From positions 1 through 64,000 of the forward strand of contig JAEUUG010000012.1 in the NCBI GenBank assembly GCA_016787565.1: a stretch of DNA of 64,000 bases, read 5' to 3'. The position numbers and the translations under genes are program-made. The notes beneath the pieces are model-generated. The model was not told the DNA's origin. It searched no databases and worked only from the letters and a program-made list of their open reading frames with translations. Below, one piece after another: positions 44,740-54,245 of the stretch (within the stretch, counting starts at the first letter, position 1; the number at the start of each line of letters is the position of its first letter). The stretch is from Cyclobacteriaceae bacterium. GTDB lineage: Bacteria > Bacteroidota > Bacteroidia > Cytophagales > Cyclobacteriaceae.

Positions 44740-45039
44740 ATGAAATCATATCATAAAGTTCTTTTTGCGTTCGCGCTTTCTTTCGTAATGTTTAACGTTT
44801 CTGCCCAGACACCATCACAACAACAGGGATGGCCGGTTTCCAAAGACGTGCAACGGTATAGCAATAAGAATCTGGCTACCCATAAGCCCGCCAGAATAAA
44901 ATCTGTTGGTACTCCTGTTTTTGTGCAATCAAAAGGTGTACACAAAATAAATAGCAACGAGGCTCCGGTTTCTGGCAATATGCAATCCAACTTCCCAAGC
45001 TGGATCATATCGAAACCTGTAAACCTTATCCGTAAATAA
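44740..45039 (+). CDS. Small exported hypothetical protein
   Basis: 99 residues with a signal peptide ending at SAQ (VLFAFALSFVMFNVSAQ). The mature part is Lys/Gln/Ser-rich and low in acidic residues, with no cysteine or motif I recognise. A perfect 12-bp stem terminator starts 21 bp after its stop. It lies 57 bp after another small exported protein gene. Confidence 0.65.
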   Translation: MKSYHKVLFAFALSFVMFNVSAQTPSQQQGWPVSKDVQRYSNKNLATHKPARIKSVGTPVFVQSKGVHKINSNEAPVSGNMQSNFPSWIISKPVNLIRK

Positions 45040-45060
45040 GCGGAAAGCATAGCTGTAAAA

Positions 45061-45090
45061 AATAAGGTCGGACTAACATCCGACCTTATT
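45061..45090. terminator. Bidirectional intrinsic terminator
   Basis: A perfect 12-bp stem AATAAGGTCGGA/TCCGACCTTATT with a 6-nt loop lies between the convergent exported-protein gene and ppdK. On the minus strand it is followed by ATTTTTT, on the plus strand by TTCAC only. It serves ppdK (minus) best and probably both directions. Confidence 0.8.
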
Positions 45091-45111
45091 TCACTCAACA
45101 ATCAGCCCCGG

Positions 45112-47937
45112 TTAATTGCTTGAATACTTTATTTCTCCAAGTTTTGCGTGAGCCGCTGCAAGCCGTGCAACCGGCACCCGTGGACCAGAGCAGGAAACAT
45201 AATTCAATCCGATTTCATGGCAGAACATGATGGATTCCGGATGACCTCCGTGTTCACCACAAATACCTACCTTAAGGTCTTTGTTGGTCTTACGTCCATC
45301 TTCAACAGCCATACGCATCAGTTTACCCATTGCTTTACGATCCAGCACTTCAAAAGGATTATCCTTTAAGATTCCTTTGAGGATGTAGAAAGGCAAAAAC
45401 TTATTCTCTGCATCTTCCCTTGAAAAAGAGAATGTTGCTTGCGTTAAATCATTTGTTCCGAAGGAGAAGAATTCTGCAACGTTGGCTAAGTCTTCAGCCT
45501 GCAGGCAAGCGCGAACCACTTCAATCATGGTACCGAATTTAAACTGAAGCTTAATCTTATTCTTGGTTTCAATCTGCGCCCTGAATTCATCCACAAACAC
45601 TTTCACTTGTTCCAGCTCTTCTGCTGTACACACTTGTGGTACCATAATTTCTGGCCTGACATCAATACCCGCCATCTGGCATTCTGCTGTTGCCTCCAGA
45701 ATAGCCTGTATCTGCATTTGATAAATTTCAGGGAAGCTTAAACCCAACCGTACACCACGGTGACCCAACATTGGATTTACTTCATGCAACTCACGAGCTT
45801 TCTTCAGCATTTGTCCTTTTTTCTCAATCGCTTTTTCAATCAGTTCAACTCCGGCCAAGGTAAAGGGCTCGGACGAACGTTCAATCATTTTTGGATCAGC
45901 ATTGAGCAATCTTAAGCTACTGAACAAATCGGTTACACCGCTAACCGTGCCCTTCAGTTTTTGCAAATGCGAGAGTTCATCCTTCAGGGTTTCCTCGGTA
46001 GGAAGAAACTCATGAATGGGCGGATCCAGCAACCGCACCGTTACAGGTCGCGGTGCCATCGCCAAAAATATCTGCTTGAAGTCCTGGCGCTGCATTTCTT
46101 TCAACCGGTTCAAAGCCGATTCGCGATCTTTTGGTGTGGCTGCTAAAATCATCTCGACCACAACCGGTAACCGATCAACATCATTGAACATTCTTTCCGT
46201 CCGGCATAAACCGATGCCCATTGCACCATATTCCAGTGCCTTCTTAGCGGCCTGTGGTGTATCGGCATTCGCCATGACTTTCAATCTTGCTTTTTCATCG
46301 GCCCAGGTCAACAGTGTTTTTAATTCGTCTGAGAAGGTAGGCTCAACCGTTGGAATAATTCCCTGATACACAAAACCAGAGCCACCATCGATGGTGATGT
46401 AATCACCTTCATGCAAGGTTTTGTCGCCCACTTTGGCAATTCGGAGTTTGGTATCCACCTGAATGCCTTCGGCACCTGCCACACAGGGTTTGCCCATGCC
46501 TCGTGCCACTACAGCTGCGTGAGAAGTTTTACCCCCTCGACTGGTCAGAATACCTTGTGCTGCAAAAAATCCATGAATATCTTCAGGCTTCGTTTCTTCC
46601 CGAACCAGAATAACTTTCTCGCCAGACTTGCCGAGCAACTCGGCACGGTCGGCATCAAATACAACGTGGCCCGAAGCTGCTCCCGGTGATGCGGGTAATC
46701 CCTGCGCCAGTGGTGATGCTTTGTGAAGTGAATCAAGCCTCGGGTGAAGTAGTTGCTCCAGAATATCAGGTTTGATGCGCAACAAGGCCTGCTCTTTTGT
46801 AATCATTTTCTCCTTCGTCATCTCCACAGAAGTGCGCACCATAGCAGTGGTATTCATCTTACCATTGCGGGTCTGCAGGCAATAGAGTACACCCTTTTCA
46901 ATGGTGTATTCAAAATCCTGAACTTCCTTATAATGCGATTCAAGTTTGTTACGCAGCGTCTCGAGTTGTTTATACAACTCCGGCATTTCGGTTGCCAGTT
47001 GAGCAACTGGTTTGGGTGTGCGAATGCCCGCTACTACATCTTCGCCTTGCGCATTGGTTAAGTATTCTCCGAACATCACGTTTTCGCCTGTGCCGGGGTC
47101 GCGTGTAAAACCAACACCGGTAGCACAGTCATTACCCATATTTCCAAAAACCATGGTAACCACATTAACAGCAGTACCGTTGGCCATTTGTGGCGTGATC
47201 TTAAATTCTCTGCGGTAGTCAATCGCACGTTTGCCCATCCACGAATTGAATACAGCTTTTATAGCGATCTCCAGTTGTTCAAATACATCTTCGGGGAATG
47301 GTCTGCCAGTATGCTCTTTTACAACATTCAGAAAGCGTTCGCTGATGTCTTTCAGGTCGGCTGTGTTCAGTCCAACATCTACTTTTACACCCGCACGTTT
47401 TTTTACTTCCTCAAAATGCTTGTCGAATTTTTCATCGGGTACACCCAACGCCACCTTACCAAAGAGTTGAATAAACCTGCGGTAAGCATCATATCCAAAA
47501 CGTTCGTTGGCCGTTTGGCTGATCAATCCTTTTAAAGTTTGCGAATTTAACCCCAGGTTCAAAATGGTATCCATCATGCCCGGCATGGACATAGCTGATC
47601 CGGAACGTACCGAAACCAACAACGGATTAACAGGATCACCAAATTTTTTGCCGGAAGATTTTTCTATTAAAGTGACGTGATCATGAACTTCCTGAATTAA
47701 TCCTTGCGGAAGAGTTTTGTCGGATGTGTCGAGATACGAAAGACAGGCTTCCGTTGAGATGACAAAACCAGGAGGCACATTCAAACCGATCTGGGTCATT
47801 TCACAAAGGTTGGCTCCTTTGCCACCCAGCAGTTGTTTATTCTTTCCATCTCCTTCCATGAAGGAGAAAACATACTTGATTGTTTCTAGGGGTTCGCTTT
47901 TATGCTGAACCGGCTTTTTGAGTGTTAGCGTTTCCAT
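45112..47937 (-). CDS. ppdK: Pyruvate, phosphate dikinase
   Basis: 941 residues from the ATG at 47935-47937; an upstream in-frame start would add 17 residues not seen in PPDK. The N-terminal ATP-binding region (LLGGKGANLCEMTQIGLNVP), the phospho-His region GGKTSHAAVVARGMGKPC and the C-terminal PEP-binding barrel with the catalytic Cys in GICGEHGGHPE are all intact. It interconverts pyruvate, ATP and Pi with PEP, AMP and PPi in the cytoplasm, giving flexible gluconeogenesis or glycolysis. It is a single gene with a terminator just downstream and 134 bp upstream to the OmpA gene stop. Confidence 0.97.
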   Translation of the reverse strand: METLTLKKPVQHKSEPLETIKYVFSFMEGDGKNKQLLGGKGANLCEMTQIGLNVPPGFVISTEACLSYLDTSDKTLPQGLIQEVHDHVTLIEKSSGKKFGDPVNPLLVSVRSGSAMSMPGMMDTILNLGLNSQTLKGLISQTANERFGYDAYRRFIQLFGKVALGVPDEKFDKHFEEVKKRAGVKVDVGLNTADLKDISERFLNVVKEHTGRPFPEDVFEQLEIAIKAVFNSWMGKRAIDYRREFKITPQMANGTAVNVVTMVFGNMGNDCATGVGFTRDPGTGENVMFGEYLTNAQGEDVVAGIRTPKPVAQLATEMPELYKQLETLRNKLESHYKEVQDFEYTIEKGVLYCLQTRNGKMNTTAMVRTSVEMTKEKMITKEQALLRIKPDILEQLLHPRLDSLHKASPLAQGLPASPGAASGHVVFDADRAELLGKSGEKVILVREETKPEDIHGFFAAQGILTSRGGKTSHAAVVARGMGKPCVAGAEGIQVDTKLRIAKVGDKTLHEGDYITIDGGSGFVYQGIIPTVEPTFSDELKTLLTWADEKARLKVMANADTPQAAKKALEYGAMGIGLCRTERMFNDVDRLPVVVEMILAATPKDRESALNRLKEMQRQDFKQIFLAMAPRPVTVRLLDPPIHEFLPTEETLKDELSHLQKLKGTVSGVTDLFSSLRLLNADPKMIERSSEPFTLAGVELIEKAIEKKGQMLKKARELHEVNPMLGHRGVRLGLSFPEIYQMQIQAILEATAECQMAGIDVRPEIMVPQVCTAEELEQVKVFVDEFRAQIETKNKIKLQFKFGTMIEVVRACLQAEDLANVAEFFSFGTNDLTQATFSFSREDAENKFLPFYILKGILKDNPFEVLDRKAMGKLMRMAVEDGRKTNKDLKVGICGEHGGHPESIMFCHEIGLNYVSCSGPRVPVARLAAAHAKLGEIKYSSN

Positions 47938-48071
47938 ATCGTTGCATTTAATACAACGAATTTTGGCAACGATTTCGGGCAAAATCATGATCTAAATCAG
48001 GTTATACCCCGATTGAAATCATACTTGAAAAAAGTATCAGACAGTACTTTCTATATCCTAAACTGTTTTGA

Positions 48072-49187
48072 TCAGCGATTGGAGAACCTGATTTCAACTC
48101 GCCTGTTTATTTTTCGCGCTTCTTCCGTGGTGGCCTTTAACAAAGGACGCGATTTACCATACCCAAAACTTTCAATTCGATCTGCTTCAATACCGCGTAG
48201 CGTGAGGTAACGCGCAGCACTGCGCGCCCTGTTGCGCGAAAGCACAAGATTATAGCGATCATTGCCCACATCATCTGTATGCCCAGCCAGTTCAACACGG
48301 GTATGCGGATTCTTCATCAGATAGTTTACAACATCGTCCAATTCTTCAAAAGATGAAGAAAGCAGTTTGTAACTATCAAACTCAAACCGGATGTTCCGCA
48401 AAACATAGTGGGTATTTATTTTCACCTTATCGGGAGAAAATTCTGGAATGAGGTCATCCAGTGTTGTTCCATCCGGAAGATACTTAGGTGTGAGCTGCAC
48501 ATTATCAATATAATAGTAGGAAGCATCGCGCAGCATCTCCTGCTGAAGAGAACGAAACTTGATTGGATAACACTTGGTCTGTTCGTTAGCGTAAAAATTT
48601 CCAATCACTATATATTCTTCTCCACCCTTTGCTTTATACTCACCACGGGCAAGTTCCCACAACCCTGTTTTGTTAGTTAGAGAAGAATCCTTCACCACAT
48701 TGAGTGTTGGAACGATATGAAATGGCCTGAACGATGAGCTCTTTACAACAGAATCGGTCAACAACAATCCAATCCTGTCGGCTGCCAACATCGAGTAGGA
48801 TGAAAGCTTGTACCGGAATTCGATGCTATACGTGGAATCCGGAATCAGCGGACTAAGCAGTCTGGTGTGCAGGTATTCACGATAGCTGTTACCCATCCTG
48901 TCCCTGCTCCACACATAAATTCCGGCATAACCATTTCCTTCGAATGCATCTGAAACTCCGGCCCAGTTATGCGGAACATCTGCTTCGCCAACACTGCACG
49001 TATGAAAATGATCGGGCGTACCCTGACTGCCTGAACTCCAGGCTTTCACCCGAAATTCGTTGGGTGACTGCGTATGACCACCGGGACATGCTGTGAATTC
49101 TTCAAACCCAGAATTGGGCACAAGATTCTGTGCGAAGAGGTCTACAGAATTGCCGACAAGAAAAAAAAGGACGAATGAATATTTCAT
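48072..49187 (-). CDS. OmpA family outer-membrane protein
   Basis: 371 residues. The signal peptide (MKYSFVLFFLVGNSVDLFAQ) precedes a beta-rich N-terminal part with FEEFTACPGG and YYIDNVQLT, of the carbohydrate-binding-like kind common in Bacteroidota OmpA proteins. The C-terminal OmpA domain reads VELAGHTDDVGNDRYNLVLS and RSAARYLTLRGI...GYGKSRPLL, which binds peptidoglycan. It anchors the outer membrane to the wall. It is 60 bp after the LysM gene, same strand. Confidence 0.92.
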   Translation of the reverse strand: MKYSFVLFFLVGNSVDLFAQNLVPNSGFEEFTACPGGHTQSPNEFRVKAWSSGSQGTPDHFHTCSVGEADVPHNWAGVSDAFEGNGYAGIYVWSRDRMGNSYREYLHTRLLSPLIPDSTYSIEFRYKLSSYSMLAADRIGLLLTDSVVKSSSFRPFHIVPTLNVVKDSSLTNKTGLWELARGEYKAKGGEEYIVIGNFYANEQTKCYPIKFRSLQQEMLRDASYYYIDNVQLTPKYLPDGTTLDDLIPEFSPDKVKINTHYVLRNIRFEFDSYKLLSSSFEELDDVVNYLMKNPHTRVELAGHTDDVGNDRYNLVLSRNRARSAARYLTLRGIEADRIESFGYGKSRPLLKATTEEARKINRRVEIRFSNR

Positions 49188-49247
49188 TTACAGATGATCG
49201 ATCAAGGATATGTAAAATAAAAATCCTTGTGATGTGTTGCTCACATA

Positions 49248-50276
49248 CTACTTATAGTACGTAACCTGCACACGAAACCGAGGATCAATCGCACCAAGCC
49301 TGTCATATGCCGATTTTGAAATTTTGATGATGAGTTTATCGGTCAGGGCTGTATCCGGAAGTTTTCCCATCACACGAACAAATACTTCGCGGTTGTTCAT
49401 TTCATTTCTGATTTTCAAAATAGTGCCGACAGGTGCTGTGCGGTGAAGTGCCAAATACTTTCGATTGCCCTCCGTGCCTTCTATTAATTCAGCTAATCCG
49501 GTTTCATTTACTTCATCTCCACTTTTTACCGACTCGGAAATATGTATCGTCTGTGTTTGTTCTTTTACAACTGGGGTAGTAGGCTGCTGAACCGGTGGTG
49601 TGCTCTCTTTTACAACTACTGCAGTTTCCTTCACAACCTCGGGTGTCTTTGCAATTCCCCCGCGTTCGGGTTGAACCACCATCAAGACCTGCCCGATACT
49701 CAATTCATTGCCCTGCAGATTATTCCATTCCTTCAATTGCTGAACGGTTACATTATACTGCCGTGCAATAGAATACATTGTTTCTTTTGATTCTACTGTA
49801 TGAACACCTTTTTTACTACTGGGTTGAGTTTGAGGTACTACAGTTGAATTGGTTACCGTATTCCGCTTTTTAATGACAAGCTCCTGCCCAACCGACAAGG
49901 TTATATCCGAAAGGTTATTCCATTGCTTAATCTCCTCCATGGTAATACCATATGCACGGGAAATAGAGAACATCGTTTCCTTTGCTGCCACTACATGAAT
50001 GAATCCGCCTCCGGTTGAAGGTCGAACGGCAGTCTTGGGAGTGTAGGGTACTTTTAGTATCTGACCGATCTCCAGGCTTCCATTCACATCGGGATTGGCC
50101 TGTTGAATGGCCTCAACGGTAGCTCCGTACCGCCTTGAAATGCCATACAGCGTTTCCTTCTCTCCGACTTTATGAATGACAAAAATCTTCCCGTTTATCG
50201 TTTCTGTACCGATAGAGTCCTGCTGAACCTGCTGATTCAGAAACGACATACTTACCAAAACCAATAGCTTTATCAT
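49248..50276 (-). CDS. LysM-repeat protein with a C-terminal barrel-like domain
   Basis: 342 residues. A signal-like N-terminus precedes three LysM repeats (KEKETLYGISRRYGATVEAI, AAKETMFSISRAYGITMEEI, ESKETMYSIARQYNVTVQQL) separated by Pro/Thr linkers. The last 70 residues (APVGTILKIRNEMNNREVFV, IIKISKSAYDRLG) resemble the double-psi beta-barrel of RlpA-type proteins without the full catalytic set. It binds peptidoglycan in the periplasm. Its start overlaps the stop of the DUF4905 gene by 4 bp. Confidence 0.85.
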   Translation of the reverse strand: MIKLLVLVSMSFLNQQVQQDSIGTETINGKIFVIHKVGEKETLYGISRRYGATVEAIQQANPDVNGSLEIGQILKVPYTPKTAVRPSTGGGFIHVVAAKETMFSISRAYGITMEEIKQWNNLSDITLSVGQELVIKKRNTVTNSTVVPQTQPSSKKGVHTVESKETMYSIARQYNVTVQQLKEWNNLQGNELSIGQVLMVVQPERGGIAKTPEVVKETAVVVKESTPPVQQPTTPVVKEQTQTIHISESVKSGDEVNETGLAELIEGTEGNRKYLALHRTAPVGTILKIRNEMNNREVFVRVMGKLPDTALTDKLIIKISKSAYDRLGAIDPRFRVQVTYYK

Positions 50277-51079
50277 ACTACCTTGTAACGAACCAACTCG
50301 CGTTTATTTTTTACGAAAAATAGAGAACCCTCGAGGATGAAAAAAGTATCCATACCGATTCCATTTAGTGCTTCACCCGTTTTTTCACGCAACAAGACCT
50401 CGCCCTGCGCGGACAATACAATCAAAAAATTGGCCAATCCATTCTCTTGGACATAGCACGAAATAAAAATCAGGTTATCGTGCTCAAGATAATCAATCCC
50501 AACCAATGGTACCATATTCAATTTGCGTTGCAGGAAAGATTTAACCGTTTCAAAGTCAGGCGCGCCTTCCAGGTACTGAAACGGTCGGATGACCGGGAAA
50601 TTTTGCATCGTTTCATCATTAATTGATGCCGGCACAACCTTGCCCGTCATCAAATCGAGCGTCATCTCCTGAAGACCAAATTTGAAGGAATAACCGATAA
50701 CGAAATTTGCCGTAATCGCAGAGATTGAAAAATCATTTTGCCACCAGATAATTTTTTGATCGCTGAGGTGGTAAGCCAATAAACTCTTTGCATCCGGGTT
50801 ATGGGTATCGGTATACAAGGTAAACAACACTACTTCACCGGAAACACCTGCCAGGTTAATCCACCAGGGCTCCTCAAAGCGCACATTTTTCCATCGAAAG
50901 GCTCCCGTACTGTAATCGACTGCCGCAAACGAAACTTGCTTGTTAACTTCATCCCTGATCTCCAGCAACAAAACTTCATTTTCCGTTGAAACAAGGGTAT
51001 TCCAGATAATACCCGGAAAGGAATGAGAAAACGAAAATTCCAGTCTGCTCCTCAACTTTTTAATCTTAATTTTAGGCAA
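50273..51079 (-). CDS. DUF4905 family protein
   Basis: 268 residues of the DUF4905 family: SFSHSFPGIIWNTLVSTENE, DYSTGAFRWKNVRFEEPWWINL and the IIWWQNDF strand are typical. It is rich in beta strands with many Trp and Phe and looks like a beta-propeller-like or lipocalin-like sensor, but no function is known. It is coupled to the LysM gene (4-bp overlap) and divergent from nfeD with only 18 bp between start codons, so promoters must lie inside the neighbouring genes. Confidence 0.85.
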   Translation of the reverse strand: MPKIKIKKLRSRLEFSFSHSFPGIIWNTLVSTENEVLLLEIRDEVNKQVSFAAVDYSTGAFRWKNVRFEEPWWINLAGVSGEVVLFTLYTDTHNPDAKSLLAYHLSDQKIIWWQNDFSISAITANFVIGYSFKFGLQEMTLDLMTGKVVPASINDETMQNFPVIRPFQYLEGAPDFETVKSFLQRKLNMVPLVGIDYLEHDNLIFISCYVQENGLANFLIVLSAQGEVLLREKTGEALNGIGMDTFFILEGSLFFVKNKRELVRYKVV

Positions 51080-51097
51080 ATTACAGTTTTCAGCACC

Positions 51098-52429
51098 ATG
51101 CGTACATTATTCACCCTGTTACTTTTCGCTATAGTTTCCATCGCATCATTTGCGCAAAAAACCAACGTGATGGTGATGGAAATAAAAAATGAAATTGATC
51201 CGCGCATGAAGCGCTATGTTGATCTGGCTTTCGATCATGCAACGAAAATTAAGGCTGATATCGTTATCATTGAGATGGATACCTATGGAGGTGTGCTGAC
51301 CGATGCCAAAGAGATTGTTGACAAGATAATGCATTTCGATAAACCTGTCTGGGTATTCATCAATTCAGATGCTGCCTCCGCAGGAGCGCTGATTTCTATT
51401 GGCTGCGATAGCATTTATATGTCGCCAGGAGCCAGCATTGGTGCTGCCACCGTAGTAGATGCCAGTGGCCAAAAAGCTCCCGACAAATACCAATCCTACA
51501 TGAGGTCCATTATGCGCTCCACAGCAGAGGAAAATGGCCGCGATCCAAGAATAGCGGAAGGAATGGTCGATGAAAGAATTGTGATCGATAGTCTGAAAGA
51601 AGAAGGAACAATTATAACATTTTCAACTTCAGAAGCCATTAAATATGGCTATTGTGAAGCGAAGGTTGAGTCCATCGAAGAGATATTGAAACGCAACAAG
51701 ATTGAATCCTATGACCTGACCACATTTCAGCTCTCCTCAACCGATAAGGTGGTTGCTTTTTTTCTCAATCCTTTTTTAAGCGGCATTCTCATTCTGATCA
51801 TTATTGGTGGAATTTATTTTGAACTTCAAACACCGGGCGTTGGCTTTCCAGGCGCTGCAGCGTTGGCAGCCCTCATCCTGTATCTGGTTCCATACTACCT
51901 GAACGGACTTGCTGACAATTGGGAAATCATCGCGTTGTTTATCGGACTGATACTCATTGCTGTGGAAGTTTTCGTCATCCCGGGTTTTGGCATTGCCGGT
52001 GTAACCGGAATTACGCTCACGATTGGATCACTTATCCTGATCATGATCAACAACGATGCCTTTGATTTCGAATTTGTGCGGATGAACGACATCCTGATGG
52101 CCACAGCTGCAACGTTCACTGGAATATTGGGTGGTGTTGTTCTGTTGTTTGTGGGTGGGTCGCGACTGTTGGATTCCAAGTATTTCAAACGCATTGCCCT
52201 CACGGATACACAGCAACATAGTGATGGCTATACGGCAAACTTCTTTAAGGAGTCGATGATCGGAAAAAAAGGAACTGCCTATACCGTGCTTAGACCGAGC
52301 GGTAAAATTATAATTGAAGAACAGTTGTACGATGCCTTTACACGCGGAGAATATATAGAAGCCGGCAAAGCCATTGAAGTGGTTAATCAGGAGGCATCCA
52401 CCTTGCAGGTAAAATCAATTCCTCAATGA
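51098..52429 (+). CDS. NfeD family membrane protease
   Basis: 443 residues from the ATG at 51098, chosen for its signal sequence (MRTLFTLLLFAIVSIASFA); an upstream start would overlap the divergent gene. The ClpP/crotonase-like protease domain has SDAASAGALISIG (nucleophile Ser) and a Lys in AAPDKYQSYMRS. Four transmembrane segments and a C-terminal NfeD OB-like domain (GKKGTAYTVLRPSGKIIIEEQLYDAF) follow. NfeD1-type proteases cleave membrane proteins such as stomatin partners; no stomatin gene lies nearby. The kdsB start overlaps its stop by 4 bp. Confidence 0.9.
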   Translation: MRTLFTLLLFAIVSIASFAQKTNVMVMEIKNEIDPRMKRYVDLAFDHATKIKADIVIIEMDTYGGVLTDAKEIVDKIMHFDKPVWVFINSDAASAGALISIGCDSIYMSPGASIGAATVVDASGQKAPDKYQSYMRSIMRSTAEENGRDPRIAEGMVDERIVIDSLKEEGTIITFSTSEAIKYGYCEAKVESIEEILKRNKIESYDLTTFQLSSTDKVVAFFLNPFLSGILILIIIGGIYFELQTPGVGFPGAAALAALILYLVPYYLNGLADNWEIIALFIGLILIAVEVFVIPGFGIAGVTGITLTIGSLILIMINNDAFDFEFVRMNDILMATAATFTGILGGVVLLFVGGSRLLDSKYFKRIALTDTQQHSDGYTANFFKESMIGKKGTAYTVLRPSGKIIIEEQLYDAFTRGEYIEAGKAIEVVNQEASTLQVKSIPQ

Positions 52430-53166
52430 GAATCCTGGGGATCATTCCAGCCCGTTACGCTTCCACCCGTTTTCCGGCCAAGCCACTGATTGATATTGCC
52501 GGCAAATCGATGATACAACGTGTGTATGAACAAGTAAGAAAATCCGGCCGAATTGCAAGGGTGGTTGTGGCCACCGATCATGTCGAAATTTTTAATCACG
52601 TTCAGAACTTTGGTGAGGCGTGCATGACGCGTGAAAATCACATCAGCGGAACGGATCGGTGCTTTGAAGCTTTATCCTTACAAAAAGAAATTTTCGATTA
52701 TGTCATCAACATACAAGGTGACGAGCCCTTTATTCAGCCGGAACAAATCGATCTGCTGGCAGCGAAACTGAATGGCCAGATTGAAATCGCCACGCTGGTA
52801 AAATCCATTGAACAAGAAGAGCAGTTGTTTAACGCCAACATTGTTAAAGCTGTTATCAATCTTCATACGGAGGCGCTATACTTTAGTCGTTCTGCAATTC
52901 CCCACATCCGGAATACACCCGAACCGGAGTGGCTCAGAAAGCAAAAATTTTACAAGCATATCGGCATGTATGCCTATCGGTCGGATGTGCTGGAGCAACT
53001 TACCAAACTGCCGCCATCGTCATTAGAAAAAGCAGAGTCGCTCGAACAGTTGCGCTGGCTGGAAAATGGATTTAAAATTTCGGTAGCAGAAACCAATACC
53101 GAAACAATCGGAATTGATACACCTGAAGATCTGGAAAAAGCGTTGACCTATTTGCGTTCCCTTTAA
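52426..53166 (+). CDS. kdsB: 3-deoxy-manno-octulosonate cytidylyltransferase
   Basis: 246 residues. It activates KDO with CTP to CMP-KDO for lipopolysaccharide inner-core synthesis in the cytoplasm. The N-terminal IPARYASTRFPAKPL motif, ATDHVEI, INIQGDEPFI and LYFSRSAIP are characteristic. Its presence indicates an LPS-making Gram-negative cell. It starts in an ATGA overlap with nfeD, so the two are coupled, and its stop overlaps the convergent hydrolase stop. Confidence 0.96.
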   Translation: MRILGIIPARYASTRFPAKPLIDIAGKSMIQRVYEQVRKSGRIARVVVATDHVEIFNHVQNFGEACMTRENHISGTDRCFEALSLQKEIFDYVINIQGDEPFIQPEQIDLLAAKLNGQIEIATLVKSIEQEEQLFNANIVKAVINLHTEALYFSRSAIPHIRNTPEPEWLRKQKFYKHIGMYAYRSDVLEQLTKLPPSSLEKAESLEQLRWLENGFKISVAETNTETIGIDTPEDLEKALTYLRSL

Positions 53167-54164
53167 TTTTTCTTGGGGAGTTTCAGCTTTTCGATCGCAA
53201 ACTTTTCTATTTCACGATACACTCCTTCAACATCTTTTGACACCATAGAAGAACCAAGAACGTGCGCACCGGCATTGGGCATGGCTACGATCACCTTCAA
53301 AGAATCTGGTGTTCCTAAACGTGTGTTCATTTTCTGCATGGCACTCACCTTAACTTCCGGATCCTGCTCTTCTTCATTTTTATAATAATACAGGGTAAGC
53401 GAGGGTTGCTTTACGTTTGAAAACGTTTCTTTCGTCATGGATTGCTCGATCAGTTCCTCCAATTGGACCAACGCTTCCAGCCGGTATTTGTTATTCCAGT
53501 ATTTTCTGCGTTGCTCACTACCATCCCATTCACGATAGTTACTCTTCATAACCGCTCGTGCAATTTGCAAGCCCCAGGGATTGTTCAATAAAAATGCTGC
53601 CGGATCATTGATCGCAATGTTAGGCGACAAGTTAATGAGGGCATGGACATCATCCGGATACTCAGCCGCTAACTTCAGGGCTACCGTACCACCGGTAGAG
53701 GTACTGATCAAAATTACTTTTTCACCCAACTGCTTTCCAATGGCTAAAGCTTGTTTGGCGCTCTCCCAAAAACGATCCGCTGTAAACTGCAATAATACTT
53801 CGGTAGTATCCACTCCATGATCGGCCAGCCGTGCCAGGTAAAGATTACAACCAAATTCATTTGCAAAGTTCCGGTGTATCGGATCACCCTCCATCTGGCT
53901 GGCAGAAAAACCGTGGAGGTAAACCACAGCAAACTCGGTCTTCTGTCGGGTGCTGTCATGCCAAACAATACGGGCTTCATTGTCGGGTTTAATAGTATGC
54001 TGGCTTTCGTTAGCAGCAATATATTCTTCAAGCAATTCAGGTGTGCCCGGCACAACCGGTTTTGCCGGATTAAAAACCGGCCGATCGGGTGCAGGGCCGA
54101 GAAAATAAATAGTCAGCAAAAGAATTACCGGAAATGAGAATTTAATAAAGCGCTTAGAGAGCAT
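53163..54164 (-). CDS. Alpha/beta hydrolase, exported
   Basis: 333 residues from the ATG at 54162-54164. A signal anchor (FSFPVILLLTIYFLG) precedes the hydrolase fold: YLHGFSASQMEGDP is the oxyanion region, and VILISTSTGGTVALKLA is the nucleophile elbow, where Ser-Thr-Ser-Thr-Gly replaces the usual G-x-S-x-G. PNAGAHVLGS carries the His. The gene could encode a carboxylesterase or lipase-like enzyme; substrate unknown. It is a single gene convergent with kdsB (4-bp overlap). Confidence 0.85.
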   Translation of the reverse strand: MLSKRFIKFSFPVILLLTIYFLGPAPDRPVFNPAKPVVPGTPELLEEYIAANESQHTIKPDNEARIVWHDSTRQKTEFAVVYLHGFSASQMEGDPIHRNFANEFGCNLYLARLADHGVDTTEVLLQFTADRFWESAKQALAIGKQLGEKVILISTSTGGTVALKLAAEYPDDVHALINLSPNIAINDPAAFLLNNPWGLQIARAVMKSNYREWDGSEQRRKYWNNKYRLEALVQLEELIEQSMTKETFSNVKQPSLTLYYYKNEEEQDPEVKVSAMQKMNTRLGTPDSLKVIVAMPNAGAHVLGSSMVSKDVEGVYREIEKFAIEKLKLPKKN

Positions 54165-54192
54165 GGCGATGGAGATTGGTATTCGAAGTAAC

Positions 54193-54227
54193 AAAAAAGC
54201 ACCTGATAAAACTAGTTATCCGGTGCT
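54193..54227 (-). terminator. Intrinsic terminator of the lipoprotein gene
   Basis: On the minus strand AGCACCGGATAA pairs with TTATCAGGTGCT with one mismatch, followed by TTTTTTG. It lies 18 bp after the stop of the lipoprotein gene at 54246. Confidence 0.75.
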
Positions 54228-54245
54228 CTAAGGCTATCCTGTAAG

